From Dehalococcoidia bacterium (GTDB lineage: Bacteria; Chloroflexota; Dehalococcoidia; UBA6926), in the NCBI GenBank assembly GCA_009841045.1, contig VXMO01000018.1, positions 1-35,547 of the forward strand: DNA of 35,547 nt, read 5' to 3'. A program made the translations under genes and the position numbers. How positions within the stretch are numbered: the stretch's first letter is position 1; each line of letters starts with the position of its first letter. Below, one piece after another: positions 1 to 7,318 of the stretch. Under the pieces are notes generated by a model, which worked only from the letters and a program-made list of their open reading frames with translations, had not been told where the DNA came from and did no database searches.

Positions 1-4
1 CCGG

Positions 5-1054
5 TTATAGGAGTTGGGGGCGGTTTGGGTCCGGGGCGCCGTTCTGCGGAGGGGGTTCGACTCCAAGATGCTCATAGGCGCGGCGTGTGGCTCGGCGGCC
101 GCGGGGTGTGCGGTCAAGGAAACCCAGTTGCAGAAGATACGGCTCGTACACGTCCATAACGGTGTCCGGTTCCTCCGCGATGGATGATGCCAGTGTCTCC
201 AGGCCCACCGGCCCACCGCTAAACGTATTGATAAGGCTGTCCAGAACGCGATGATCCGTGTCATCAAGGCCAAGCGAGTCAATGCCGAGGCTGTCCAGGG
301 CCTCACGCGCGGCCTTGCCGGTGACTGTGCCATCGCCCTTGACCTGGGCATAGTCGCGGACGCGGCGCAGCAGCCTGTTGGCAACGCGCGGCGTGCCGCG
401 TGACCGGCCGGCGATTTCCGTCAAACCGTCATCTTTCGCATCGACGTTCAGCACTTTGGCGGAGCGAATGAGAATCCGCCCAATCTCCTCCGGCGTGTAG
501 AAGTCCAGCCTGTACGTCGCGCCGAAACGGTCGCGGAGGGGGTTGCTGAGGAGGGCGTAGCGCGTGGTTGCGCCAACGAGGGTGAAGGGCGGCAGGCTGA
601 CGCGAACTGAATGCGCGCCCGGACCCTTGCCAATCATGATGTCCAGCACGTGGTCCTCCATGACTGGATAGAGGACTTCCTCCACAGAGCGCGGGAGGCG
701 GTGGAACTCGTCCACAAAGAGGACGTCGTTCGGCTGGAGTTGGGTGAGCATCTGTGCGAGGTCGCCCGCTCGGGTGAATGAGGGCCCGGCGGTGACCCGG
801 ACGCTGACGCCCATCTCCGCCGCAATTATGAAGGCGAGCGTGGTCTTGCCGAGGCCCGGCGGGCCGTGCAGCAGAACGTGATCCAGCGGCTCATTGCGCT
901 GAAGTGCGGCCTGGATGGAGACCTTGAGGTTGTCGATGACGCGGCTCTGGCCGACGTAGTCCGGCAGGCGGCGCGGGCGCAGACCGCTCTCAAGCGCGGT
1001 TTCCTCGTTCTGCGGTTCCGGCGCGACCAGCCGATCCTCTGTTGGCTCCGTCAT
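5..1054 (-). CDS. ruvB: Holliday junction branch migration ATPase RuvB
   Basis: RuvB is the hexameric AAA+ motor that, with RuvA, drives branch migration of Holliday junctions in recombinational repair. The 349-residue protein has the usual family length. Walker A (GPPGLGKTT) lies at residues 64-72, Walker B ([10 protein letters not shown]) at about 111-120, sensor 1 (GATTR) near 162, and the C-terminal winged-helix domain contains GPVGLETLA. Residues 91-99 read PSFTRAGDL where most RuvB proteins have a PAIEKPGDL-like stretch, a mild divergence. The start is an ATG with no strong Shine-Dalgarno sequence. The AlkD-like gene ends 12 bases upstream, so the two are probably co-transcribed as a repair unit. 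A proline-rich tail follows the winged helix. ruvA and ruvC are not in the window. Confidence 0.96.
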   Translation of the reverse strand: MTEPTEDRLVAPEPQNEETALESGLRPRRLPDYVGQSRVIDNLKVSIQAALQRNEPLDHVLLHGPPGLGKTTLAFIIAAEMGVSVRVTAGPSFTRAGDLAQMLTQLQPNDVLFVDEFHRLPRSVEEVLYPVMEDHVLDIMIGKGPGAHSVRVSLPPFTLVGATTRYALLSNPLRDRFGATYRLDFYTPEEIGRILIRSAKVLNVDAKDDGLTEIAGRSRGTPRVANRLLRRVRDYAQVKGDGTVTGKAAREALDSLGIDSLGLDDTDHRVLDSLINTFSGGPVGLETLASSIAEEPDTVMDVYEPYLLQLGFLDRTPRGRRATRRAYEHLGVEPPPQNGAPDPNRPQLL

Positions 1055-1066
1055 GCCGGTATTGTG

Positions 1067-1774
1067 TCACGTGCGGGCGCGGGCCTGCATCCGCCGTTGC
1101 ATGGCCTCCGACGGTTTGGCCATCTTGTGGCCGGTGGTGAGCTTGTTCTGCACTTCGCGGATGATTTTCGAGGCGAGTCTGTCCCTGTGTTGCTCAATGA
1201 ATTCCTGAACGGGCACGGGGTCTCGTTGGCCGAGTTCACGCAGCGCCCAGCTCAGCGCCTTGACGTGGAGGTCTCTGCGGTCATCGATAAACAGCTCGCA
1301 GATGGCCAGTGTTCGCGCGGCGTCGCCTTTGCCGAGATGCCGCTCATTCAGCGCAATGGTTGAGACCAGCCCTACCCTTTGCCACCAAAAACCCTCTGAG
1401 CGTGTCCACGCCAACACGTGCTCATCGGAGATTTGATTTCTTTGCCACGCAGGGCCGCTCAGTTTGCGTGCGAAATGATCGACCGAGGCCCAGCCATCCA
1501 ACGTGCGACCAAGGCGTTCGAGTTTCTGCACGTCGAGCGCGTCACGCAGTCCACGATGGCGATAGGCGATCTCGAACGCGACGGTTCGGGCCGCGTCATG
1601 GAGTTCGTCCAACTCAATCAAGTCGTCGCACAACGTGAAAACTGATTCGGCGTCCGCGCGACTCTGTCGCAGTTCCTTGGCAGCAGCCATCGCGATGGAG
1701 CGCATGGCGGGCGTGCGCAGGGGCTGCTCGGCCTGTTGCAACGACGCCAGAATCGACTCAACACTGACCGGCAT
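1067..1774 (-). CDS. AlkD-like DNA alkylation repair protein (HEAT-repeat glycosylase)
   Basis: The 235-residue, all-helical protein matches the DNA alkylation repair (AlkC/AlkD) family, which excises positively charged alkylated bases such as N3- and N7-alkylpurines. Residues that can be aligned with the known AlkD site are W95 and D99 in GWASVDHF, an arginine in WWQRVGLVS (about 131-139), and W176 in KALSWALREL. AlkD uses equivalent Trp/Asp/Arg/Trp residues to cradle the lesion. The family is usually 220-240 residues, so the length fits. I place the start at the ATG at 1774, eight bases after GGGAG; a GTG at 1777 is immediately before it. It lies just upstream of ruvB in the same direction, fitting a DNA repair unit. 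The exact lesion preference cannot be read from sequence. Confidence 0.85.
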   Translation of the reverse strand: MPVSVESILASLQQAEQPLRTPAMRSIAMAAAKELRQSRADAESVFTLCDDLIELDELHDAARTVAFEIAYRHRGLRDALDVQKLERLGRTLDGWASVDHFARKLSGPAWQRNQISDEHVLAWTRSEGFWWQRVGLVSTIALNERHLGKGDAARTLAICELFIDDRRDLHVKALSWALRELGQRDPVPVQEFIEQHRDRLASKIIREVQNKLTTGHKMAKPSEAMQRRMQARART

Positions 1775-1808
1775 CACTCATTCTCCCGTCATGCCACCTT
1801 GCCCGCAG

Positions 1809-4040
1809 TTACTCGCTCAGGGCGCGATGGATCTTTTCCGCGGTGAACGGGACGCTGTGAAGCCTGATGCCGACGGCATCATCGATGGCATTGGCGATGG
1901 CGGGAAGGGTTGTGATGTTGGAGTGCTCACCGACGGCCTTGACGCGGTACGCGCCCCTACCCTCACTTGTCTCCACAAGCCCCACGCGGATCTCAGGAAT
2001 GTCCGGCTCGGTGGGCATCTTGAAGTCGGCGAACGAGGGGTTCGTGACACGACCGCCCTCATCGACAGTCAACTCTTCCATCATGGCGAAGCCGTAGGCG
2101 TTGATCATACCGCCCTCGATCTGCCCGTAGAAGCCGATGGGGTTGATGATGCGGGACGTGTCATGGACGGCGGTGATGACCTTGACGTGAGGCTCACCCG
2201 TCTCACGGTCAACCTCAACTTCCGCCACCTGCGCCACGAAGGACGTGTATGGACTTTGAGCGGCCTCTTCCAGCCTGCCCAGACCGGACACGGGTTCGCC
2301 GGATCTCTCGGCAATGCGCTCCATGGGAACGGATTCGCCGGTGCGGGTGTTGATCAACGCGCCCGACTCGAACTCGACGATCTCCTCATCCCAGCCGTTG
2401 AACTCCGCCGCAAGTCGCTTGAGTTTGCCGCGGACATCATCTGCGGCCATGAAGGCTGATTCCGTGATGATGAAGCTGCCGCGACTGCCGCCGACACCGG
2501 TATCAAAGTCGGCCTGATCCGTGTTGAGCGGAACCACAGTCACGCGGGAAATGTCGATGCCCAACTCATCCGCCGTGACCTGCTGCATCATCGTGTGGTT
2601 GCCCATGCCGGGATCGTAGATGGAACTGGCGGCGAGAACACTGCCGTCCGCGTTGACGGTGACGGCGATGGTCGTCTGGCCGCCACCCTGCGTGCGATGG
2701 CCGAATGCGATGCCTCGCCCGACGTTGTCGGCTTTGGGGGTGTCCCAACCGGACAGGCGGCCGGCTTCACGCAAGACTTCTTCGGCCTTCACATCAAGGA
2801 AGACGCGGCCAACCGGCGTCTCGTCGCCGTCATGAAGGACGTTTCTGATACGAAGCTCCAGTGGATCCAAGCCGAGTTCCTGCGCGATGAGGTCCATATG
2901 GGACTCGCCTGCGAAAATGCCCTGCACCTCGCCGGGGGAGCGCTGGAATCCGCACGGGACGGTGTTGGTGTAGACCTGGTAGGCATCAATCTGGACGTGG
3001 GGGATGACGTACGGACCCGCGATCTCTGCGATGCCGGGGAGATTTGAACCGGGCACGGGCTTGTAGCTGCCGTACGCGCCGGAGTTGAAATAGACCTCAG
3101 CCTCCCATGCCGTGAGCGTGCCGTCACGCTTGACGCCTGCCTTGATGCGCATGGTGCTCTCATGGCGGGGATTCATTGCAGAGAACTCTTCCGAGTAGTC
3201 GAACGCGAGCTTGACGGGCCTGCCGGTCTTCTTTGCCAGGAAGTAGCAGATTGGCACACCGTTGATATCGCCCTTGCCGCCGAAATCGCCACCAACGTAG
3301 GCATAGTTGACGGTGATGTTCTCTTCCTCTTCACCAAGGATCAAGGCGAGGGCACGCTTGTTGGCGAACGGCGACTTTGATCCAAGCCAGACCTGCACAT
3401 GGCCGGTCTCATCCACCCAGACGATAGTGTTGTGGACTTCAAGGTAGCCCTGATGGGTGCGGGGAGTCGTGTACTCGCGCTCGACAATGAGATCAGCTTC
3501 GGCGAACCCTTCAGAAACATCGCCCTTGCCCCACGTGCCCTTGGCGAAGATGTTGGACGGCGTTTCCTGCTCGCCCGGGATGCCGAAATAGGAGTTGAAC
3601 TCAGGGTGGAGAATGGGGGCGTCATCCGACAATGCCTGATCCATCGTCACCACGGCGGGCAGCTCCTCATACTCAACGTCAAGCAGTTCCAGCGCACGCT
3701 CGGCGATGTCCTCATCTTCAGCGGCGACGGCGGCAACCGCGTCGCCGATATAACGCGCCGCATCATACGCCAACACATGCTCATCCATGATCCGCTTGCC
3801 GAAACGCAGCCCCTGCACGTCCTCCGGCATGAGAACCGCATGGACGCCCGGGAGAGCGAGGGCGGCGGAGGTGTCGATGGACTTCACGCGGGCGTGAGGG
3901 TACGGGGAGCGGAGGACCTTGCACCACAGCGTTCCCGGCAGCGTCACGTCGAGCGAATACTGACCGAGTCCGGTGACTTTGTCGGGGCCATCATTACGGC
4001 CGATTGGCGCTCCGACGGCAGGCTGCTGCGCTGTTGCCAT
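1809..4040 (-). CDS. Xanthine dehydrogenase-family molybdopterin-binding large subunit (orphan)
   Basis: This 743-residue protein is a molybdenum hydroxylase large subunit (aldehyde oxidase/xanthine dehydrogenase a/b hammerhead plus molybdopterin-binding domains). Such enzymes hydroxylate aldehydes or N-heterocycles using water and pass electrons to FeS and FAD subunits. Visible signs are the hammerhead segment at about 20-130, a cofactor loop VGGDFGGK at 249-256 (usually GGGFGGK), the substrate/cofactor loop CGFQRSPGEVQ at 363-373, and a C-terminal VGEH motif containing the expected catalytic glutamate. The glycine-to-aspartate change and the unusual 363-373 loop set it apart from the two CoxL-like proteins at 25.9-31.5 kb. 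No 2Fe-2S or FAD partner gene is adjacent, so it either borrows partners or has them elsewhere. The ATG follows GGGGAG by nine bases. Substrate unknown. Confidence 0.88.
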   Translation of the reverse strand: MATAQQPAVGAPIGRNDGPDKVTGLGQYSLDVTLPGTLWCKVLRSPYPHARVKSIDTSAALALPGVHAVLMPEDVQGLRFGKRIMDEHVLAYDAARYIGDAVAAVAAEDEDIAERALELLDVEYEELPAVVTMDQALSDDAPILHPEFNSYFGIPGEQETPSNIFAKGTWGKGDVSEGFAEADLIVEREYTTPRTHQGYLEVHNTIVWVDETGHVQVWLGSKSPFANKRALALILGEEEENITVNYAYVGGDFGGKGDINGVPICYFLAKKTGRPVKLAFDYSEEFSAMNPRHESTMRIKAGVKRDGTLTAWEAEVYFNSGAYGSYKPVPGSNLPGIAEIAGPYVIPHVQIDAYQVYTNTVPCGFQRSPGEVQGIFAGESHMDLIAQELGLDPLELRIRNVLHDGDETPVGRVFLDVKAEEVLREAGRLSGWDTPKADNVGRGIAFGHRTQGGGQTTIAVTVNADGSVLAASSIYDPGMGNHTMMQQVTADELGIDISRVTVVPLNTDQADFDTGVGGSRGSFIITESAFMAADDVRGKLKRLAAEFNGWDEEIVEFESGALINTRTGESVPMERIAERSGEPVSGLGRLEEAAQSPYTSFVAQVAEVEVDRETGEPHVKVITAVHDTSRIINPIGFYGQIEGGMINAYGFAMMEELTVDEGGRVTNPSFADFKMPTEPDIPEIRVGLVETSEGRGAYRVKAVGEHSNITTLPAIANAIDDAVGIRLHSVPFTAEKIHRALSE

Positions 4041-4072
4041 TGTGTGTTTCTCCCCTACCCGTTTGCGGTATC

Positions 4073-4096
4073 AAAAGGGAGGCCGAATGGCCTCCC
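4073..4096 (-). terminator. Intrinsic terminator after the GYD gene
   Basis: On the minus strand a perfect 8-bp stem, GGGAGGCC/GGCCTCCC with a four-base loop (ATTC), is followed directly by TTTT. It sits 41 bases past the stop of the GYD-domain gene and 33 bases before the start of the molybdenum hydroxylase gene. The simplest reading is termination of the GYD transcript. Because a TATACT hexamer (4126-4121) lies upstream of the hairpin, an attenuator in the leader of the hydroxylase gene is also possible. Confidence 0.75.
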
Positions 4097-4136
4097 ACGA
4101 CTGTGTGATTCCTGTAACAAAGTATAGGTTAACCCG

Positions 4137-4514
4137 TCATCCCGTAGAAATCGGCCCGGCAAAGTCCGGAGGATCGTCGCCGTCATCAGTCGCAAGAACG
4201 GGGCGCTGCACAGAAGTCAATGTTTCGAGAGCCTCATCGGAACCGTCGGCGAGTTGCCGGACGGCGATGGTGACAAGCGTCTCTATGTGAACGTGAGCAC
4301 GGGCCCCAAGTTCGAGTGACAGGCGCGCGGCATCTTCATGTGTGCGGGCCTCAACCATGGCAACGTAGTCGTACTGTCCGAGGACGGCGTAGCGGGCCAG
4401 GATCTGGGTGCCGTCTACATGCACGTCATCGGCGACGTGGGTGAACATCTCAGGGTCGCGCAGCATAGCCTGCTGGCCCTCTTCCGTGACGGTACACAAA
4501 TATATGTAGAGCAT
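4137..4514 (-). CDS. GYD-domain protein
   Basis: A 125-residue protein with the GYD domain, a small alpha/beta ferredoxin-like fold of unknown function. The family signature is seen in YAVLGQYDYVAMVEA followed by a helix and a LSLELGARAHVHIETL strand. The last 30 residues are acidic and probably disordered. The frame is open from a GTG at 4535, but I choose the ATG at 4514: GGAGG lies five bases before it, while the GTG has no such site. The gene is transcribed away from the HicBA pair and ends in a good intrinsic terminator, so it is probably monocistronic. Members of this family often sit near oxidoreductases, but nothing here shows a functional link to the hydroxylase gene downstream. Confidence 0.78.
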   Translation of the reverse strand: MLYIYLCTVTEEGQQAMLRDPEMFTHVADDVHVDGTQILARYAVLGQYDYVAMVEARTHEDAARLSLELGARAHVHIETLVTIAVRQLADGSDEALETLTSVQRPVLATDDGDDPPDFAGPISTG

Positions 4515-4651
4515 CCCGCCCTCCGTATTAGTCACAGATATAGTAGCGCAACGATGAGGGAATTGCGGAGAGGCGGCGTTCAGGTGACGTGGTGGTACTC
4601 TGTGATGAGTTCAGGAGAAGGAACGCAAGACACCTCTCAAGGTGACGCATC

Positions 4652-4930
4652 GTGATAGCAGGCGAAAAGCGATACCGATTACTGTGCGCTGTGTACGCAC
4701 CGTCCGAGTCAACTGATCCGGACAAGTACATGGCGGAAATCCCGGCATTCCCGAACTGTGTCGCATGGGGCGATACTGCCGAGGAAGCCGTTGAAATTCT
4801 TGAAAGCGTCGTTACGGCGACAATCCAGACGTACCGCGAACGGGGATACGCCCTGCCCGAAAGTGTATCCGCGCTGGAAACCCAAGAGGATCAGGACTCT
4901 GAACCTCGCGTGCTGGAAATCTCTGCTTGA
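4652..4930 (+). CDS. hicB: HicB-family antitoxin (short form)
   Basis: A 92-residue protein with the HicB partial RNase H-like fold: a YMAEIPAFPNC strand-turn followed by WGDTAEEAVEIL, the typical family pattern of P-x-P-x-C and GDTxEEA. HicB binds and neutralises the HicA mRNA interferase. No ribbon-helix-helix or helix-turn-helix follows; the last 20 residues are acidic (EDQDSEP), so autoregulation by a DNA-binding tail is not evident. It starts with GTG, six bases after AAGGTGA. Its stop overlaps the TTG start of the next gene (TTGA), implying translational coupling. The order antitoxin then toxin is the reverse of the classic hicA-hicB arrangement but is common for this short class. Confidence 0.85.
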   Translation: MIAGEKRYRLLCAVYAPSESTDPDKYMAEIPAFPNCVAWGDTAEEAVEILESVVTATIQTYRERGYALPESVSALETQEDQDSEPRVLEISA

Positions 4931-5136
4931 CCTACTCCGAGCTGACCAGAAAGCTACGGAGGCTCGGTTGCGTCTATGTCCGGCAAGCGAAGGGCAGCCA
5001 CGAGATTTGGGCTAACGACAAAACAGGCTCCACTTCACCTATTCCTCGACACGGCAATCGCGACATTCCACCAGGGACGCTGCAGAGAATCATCAGGAAT
5101 CTGGGTATCTCCAGGGCCGACCTTGACGAGGCTTAG
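4927..5136 (+). CDS. hicA: HicA-family toxin (mRNA interferase)
   Basis: A 69-residue protein with the double-stranded-RNA-binding-like HicA fold. It shows the hallmark GSHEIW motif at residues 23-28 with the conserved histidine needed for RNase activity in the family, and the C-terminal IPPGTLQRIIRNLGIS segment that matches the family's final helix. Length is typical (60-80). The start is a TTG overlapping the hicB stop, a weak start that would keep toxin synthesis below antitoxin synthesis. The stop codon TAG overlaps by four bases the stop of the Nudix gene on the other strand. No residue appears lost, so the toxin is probably functional. Confidence 0.85.
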   Translation: MTYSELTRKLRRLGCVYVRQAKGSHEIWANDKTGSTSPIPRHGNRDIPPGTLQRIIRNLGISRADLDEA

Positions 5137-5672
5137 GAGCTTCTGAGTCCGCCTTCCATGTAGAGGTAGCGGAGGAGGCCCGCTATTGACTTGGCGTCGC
5201 GGATTTCTCCGTTGCGGATGAGGTCCGGGATGACGGCGGGGGGAGTGGGCACGACGGTAATCTCCTCATCCGCGTCCGGCTCTACACCCTCGATTGGAGA
5301 CAAGTCCGTGGCGAGAAAGAGGTGCAGGAACTCGTCGCAGAAGCCCGGGGCGCTGTAGAAGCCACCGAGCGGCGTCATCGCTCCGGGGTCGTGGGCGATT
5401 TCCTCCTGGAGTTCACGGCGGGCGGTGACCACCGGTTCTTCGCCCTCCTCGCGCGTTCCGGCCGGGAGTTCAAGCAGGATGTCACGCGCCGATGGGCGCG
5501 GCTGGCGAACGAGGAGAATGTTGCCGTCAGGATCGATGGGCACCATAACGACGGCTCCCGGATGCTGGATTGTCGTCCATATCTGCTCCCGGCCGCCGTC
5601 CAATCGCATGTGGTCTTCATAGACAGTTACGATGCGGCCCTCATAGACGGCGCGGCGTGACAGGCGTTCCAT
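5133..5672 (-). CDS. Nudix hydrolase (ADP-ribose pyrophosphatase type)
   Basis: A 179-residue Nudix protein of the ADP-sugar pyrophosphatase group, which typically cleaves ADP-ribose or related nucleoside diphosphate derivatives. The Nudix box runs from G72 to H94: G-x5-E78-x7-R86-E87-L-x-E90-E91. The metal-binding glutamates are present, but the usual Gly-hydrophobic pair at the end of the box is Ala-His, a mild departure. Flanking features fit the group: an HPGAVVMVP strand upstream and a GGFYSAPGFCDE segment downstream. The start ATG is six bases after AGGAG. It converges on hicA with a four-base stop-stop overlap. The precise substrate cannot be set from sequence. Confidence 0.88.
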   Translation of the reverse strand: MERLSRRAVYEGRIVTVYEDHMRLDGGREQIWTTIQHPGAVVMVPIDPDGNILLVRQPRPSARDILLELPAGTREEGEEPVVTARRELQEEIAHDPGAMTPLGGFYSAPGFCDEFLHLFLATDLSPIEGVEPDADEEITVVPTPPAVIPDLIRNGEIRDAKSIAGLLRYLYMEGGLRSS

Positions 5673-5708
5673 GATGTTCTCCTACTATCCTGCGTTTAGA
5701 ACGGCTGG

Positions 5709-5752
5709 ATTCCCGCCCCGTATCAGGGTACGGGACATGCTTTTGCGGGAAT
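5709..5752. repeat. Dispersed palindromic repeat, long form (ATTCCCGC...GCGGGAAT)
   Basis: The outer arms ATTCCCGC (5709-5716) and GCGGGAAT (5745-5752) are exact inverted repeats. Between them is a second hairpin, CCCGTA/TACGGG with loop TCAGGG (about 5718-5735). The same outer arms occur at 20957-20976 with a 4-base loop. The arms match the core of the widely distributed dRS3-like repeat (ATTCCC-N8-GGGAAT in its short form). It fills the gap between the Nudix start and the end of the acetyltransferase gene. Whether it is mobile or merely structural is unknown. Confidence 0.8.
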
Positions 5753-5765
5753 GACGGAAGGAAGT

Positions 5766-6344
5766 CTAGGCGCGGGTCGGAATGGGATCGAGCAGGTCGT
5801 CATCGTCAGGGAGGTCAGCCGTGAACTCCCGCGCCACCGGTCTGCTCATCGCAATCTCGTTGCAATTGGAGAACTTGGGGCAGCGGATGCACTCCGACCA
5901 CACCTTGCGCGGAAATGCGAGCACGTCGGCACGCTCGAATTGCAGTTTTTCATAGAAGCCGGGCTTGTGCGTCAGGACGAAGACGGTTGGCAGCTCCATC
6001 CGCGCCGCTTCCTCGACGCATTTTTCGACGAGGTATGCGCCAATACCCTGCCCGTGCAGCGCCTCACTGACAGCGACGGATTTTATCTCCGCCAAGTCGT
6101 CCCAGAGGATGTGCAGGGATGCGGTGGCGGCGACCTCATCGTTCTCGTCCGCGATGATGAGAAAGTCGCGGATGTTCTCATAGAGTTCGGAGGCACTGCG
6201 CGGCAGCATCTCGCCCTGGCTGGCAAAGTTGTTAATCATCTCGGCCATCCGGGGAACATCACTGAGCCGGGCCGGACGGACGCGGAACCCGCGTTGCGCG
6301 AGCGCGGTTTCCCGTGTGGCAAGCGCTTCGGCAAGAGTGGTCAT
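5766..6344 (-). CDS. ArgA-like GNAT N-acetyltransferase
   Basis: A 192-residue GNAT acetyltransferase resembling stand-alone N-acetylglutamate synthase domains. The acetyl-CoA loop lies at about 92-103 (VSEALHGQGIGA, the Q/R-x-x-G-x-G/A region), followed by THKPGFYEKLQF at 125-136, which matches the family segment on relationship of cofactor and acceptor sites. A cysteine cluster, C152, C155 and C161 in WSECIRCPKFSNC, is typical of this ArgA-like branch and may bind metal. Family members are proposed to make N-acetylglutamate in arginine synthesis; that is an inference here, since no arg genes are nearby. Its ATG overlaps the stop of the NAD kinase gene (ATGA), so translation is probably coupled. 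Confidence 0.83.
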   Translation of the reverse strand: MTTLAEALATRETALAQRGFRVRPARLSDVPRMAEMINNFASQGEMLPRSASELYENIRDFLIIADENDEVAATASLHILWDDLAEIKSVAVSEALHGQGIGAYLVEKCVEEAARMELPTVFVLTHKPGFYEKLQFERADVLAFPRKVWSECIRCPKFSNCNEIAMSRPVAREFTADLPDDDDLLDPIPTRA

Positions 6345-7225
6345 GGCACCGTAACTCCCTGCGGTGTAGGAACGTCACCATGCGCGCCGTCCACGTCGGG
6401 CAGGTCCGGGTGACGGCGACGGCGGTTGAGCAGATCGCTGAGGCTGCGATAGAAGTAGCCAGAATCGCGGAATCTCAACAGGCGGGCGTGATATGGACTT
6501 CGGCGGACGATGACGACGGCATCGTCATGCACATCGAAATCATCCTGTCCATCCAAGCTGAGGATGGCTCCGTGGTCTGTCCTGATATGAATGGCAATCT
6601 CTGCGTCAGGCTCGACAAGGACGGGAGACTCTGAGGCGGGGTGCGCCGAAACGGGATTGATGATCAACTCGGCCGTCGTAGGCGGCAGGACGGGTCCGCT
6701 TGCGGAAAGGTTGTAGGCGGTGCTGCCCGTGGCGGTCGCGACAACGACGCCGTCGCCGCGAAAGGCGAACAGTTCAACGCCGTTCACGGTGACACCGACC
6801 TGCACGGTGCGGGCGGGACCGCCACGGCTGATGATGGCGTCATTGAGGGCGTAGGACGTTGCGCCGTCATGATCGACTGCAAGCATCGTCCTTTCTTCGA
6901 TTCTGCCCTCACCGTCCAGGGCGCGCGGCAGCAGTTCGGACGCGGCGGAGGCGTCTACCTCCGTGAGAAACCCGAGTCTGCCGGCATTGACGCCGAGGAT
7001 GGGGAGGCCGGAGGGGGCGACGAGGCGGGCAACGTGAAGAAGGGTCCCATCACCCCCCACGCTGATGATCAGGTCAGTATCGCCATTGATGAGGTCAATG
7101 CCGTCATTCCATGACGATTGGAGCCAGACATCTCGGCCCAACGCCCGGATTTGGTCGGCCAACATCGACGCAACCGTTCCCGGTTCCGGTGTTCGTGTCT
7201 GGTAGAGGATGCCGACTCGTTTCAT
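6341..7225 (-). CDS. nadK: NAD(+)/NADH kinase
   Basis: NAD kinase phosphorylates NAD to NADP in the cytoplasm. The 294-residue protein contains the diagnostic GGDGT motif at 57-61, the NAGRLGFLTEV segment at 80-90, a conserved NDAIISRG region, and the glycine-rich GDGVVVATATGSTAYNLSA stretch. The core ends near residue 265, and a C-terminal tail of about 30 residues rich in Arg, Asp and Pro extends beyond most family members; the end of this tail overlaps the acetyltransferase start. The ATG start gives a normal N-terminus (KRVGILYQ). It heads a two-gene unit with the GNAT gene. Confidence 0.95.
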   Translation of the reverse strand: MKRVGILYQTRTPEPGTVASMLADQIRALGRDVWLQSSWNDGIDLINGDTDLIISVGGDGTLLHVARLVAPSGLPILGVNAGRLGFLTEVDASAASELLPRALDGEGRIEERTMLAVDHDGATSYALNDAIISRGGPARTVQVGVTVNGVELFAFRGDGVVVATATGSTAYNLSASGPVLPPTTAELIINPVSAHPASESPVLVEPDAEIAIHIRTDHGAILSLDGQDDFDVHDDAVVIVRRSPYHARLLRFRDSGYFYRSLSDLLNRRRRHPDLPDVDGAHGDVPTPQGVTVP

Positions 7226-7318
7226 GGGAACGCCATTATGCCGAGATTGCGCGGCGGCGTCAGACGGTCGGCGCGGGCTCTCCTCAGGCGAAAACCGTCT
7301 CGCGCCTCTGCCCCGCCG

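Noticed and set aside
866-1363. Long open frame on the plus strand antisense to ruvB and the AlkD-like gene
   Set aside because: It is the complement of two well-supported genes, has no recognisable domain, and its composition is that of a shadow frame in GC-rich DNA.
4515-4535. GTG start at 4535 for the GYD-domain gene
   Set aside because: GGAGG is at ideal spacing for the ATG at 4514 and would lie inside the coding sequence if the GTG were used.
4563-4601. TTGCGG and TACTCT as a promoter for hicBA
   Set aside because: The spacing is 27 bases, well outside the normal range. The promoter of the pair remains unassigned.
7262-7300. Inverted repeat AGACGGT/ACCGTCT with a 25-base loop between nadK and the VOC gene
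   Set aside because: The loop is long, there is no T-run, and no known RNA element could be recognised. Too weak to list as a terminator or riboswitch.
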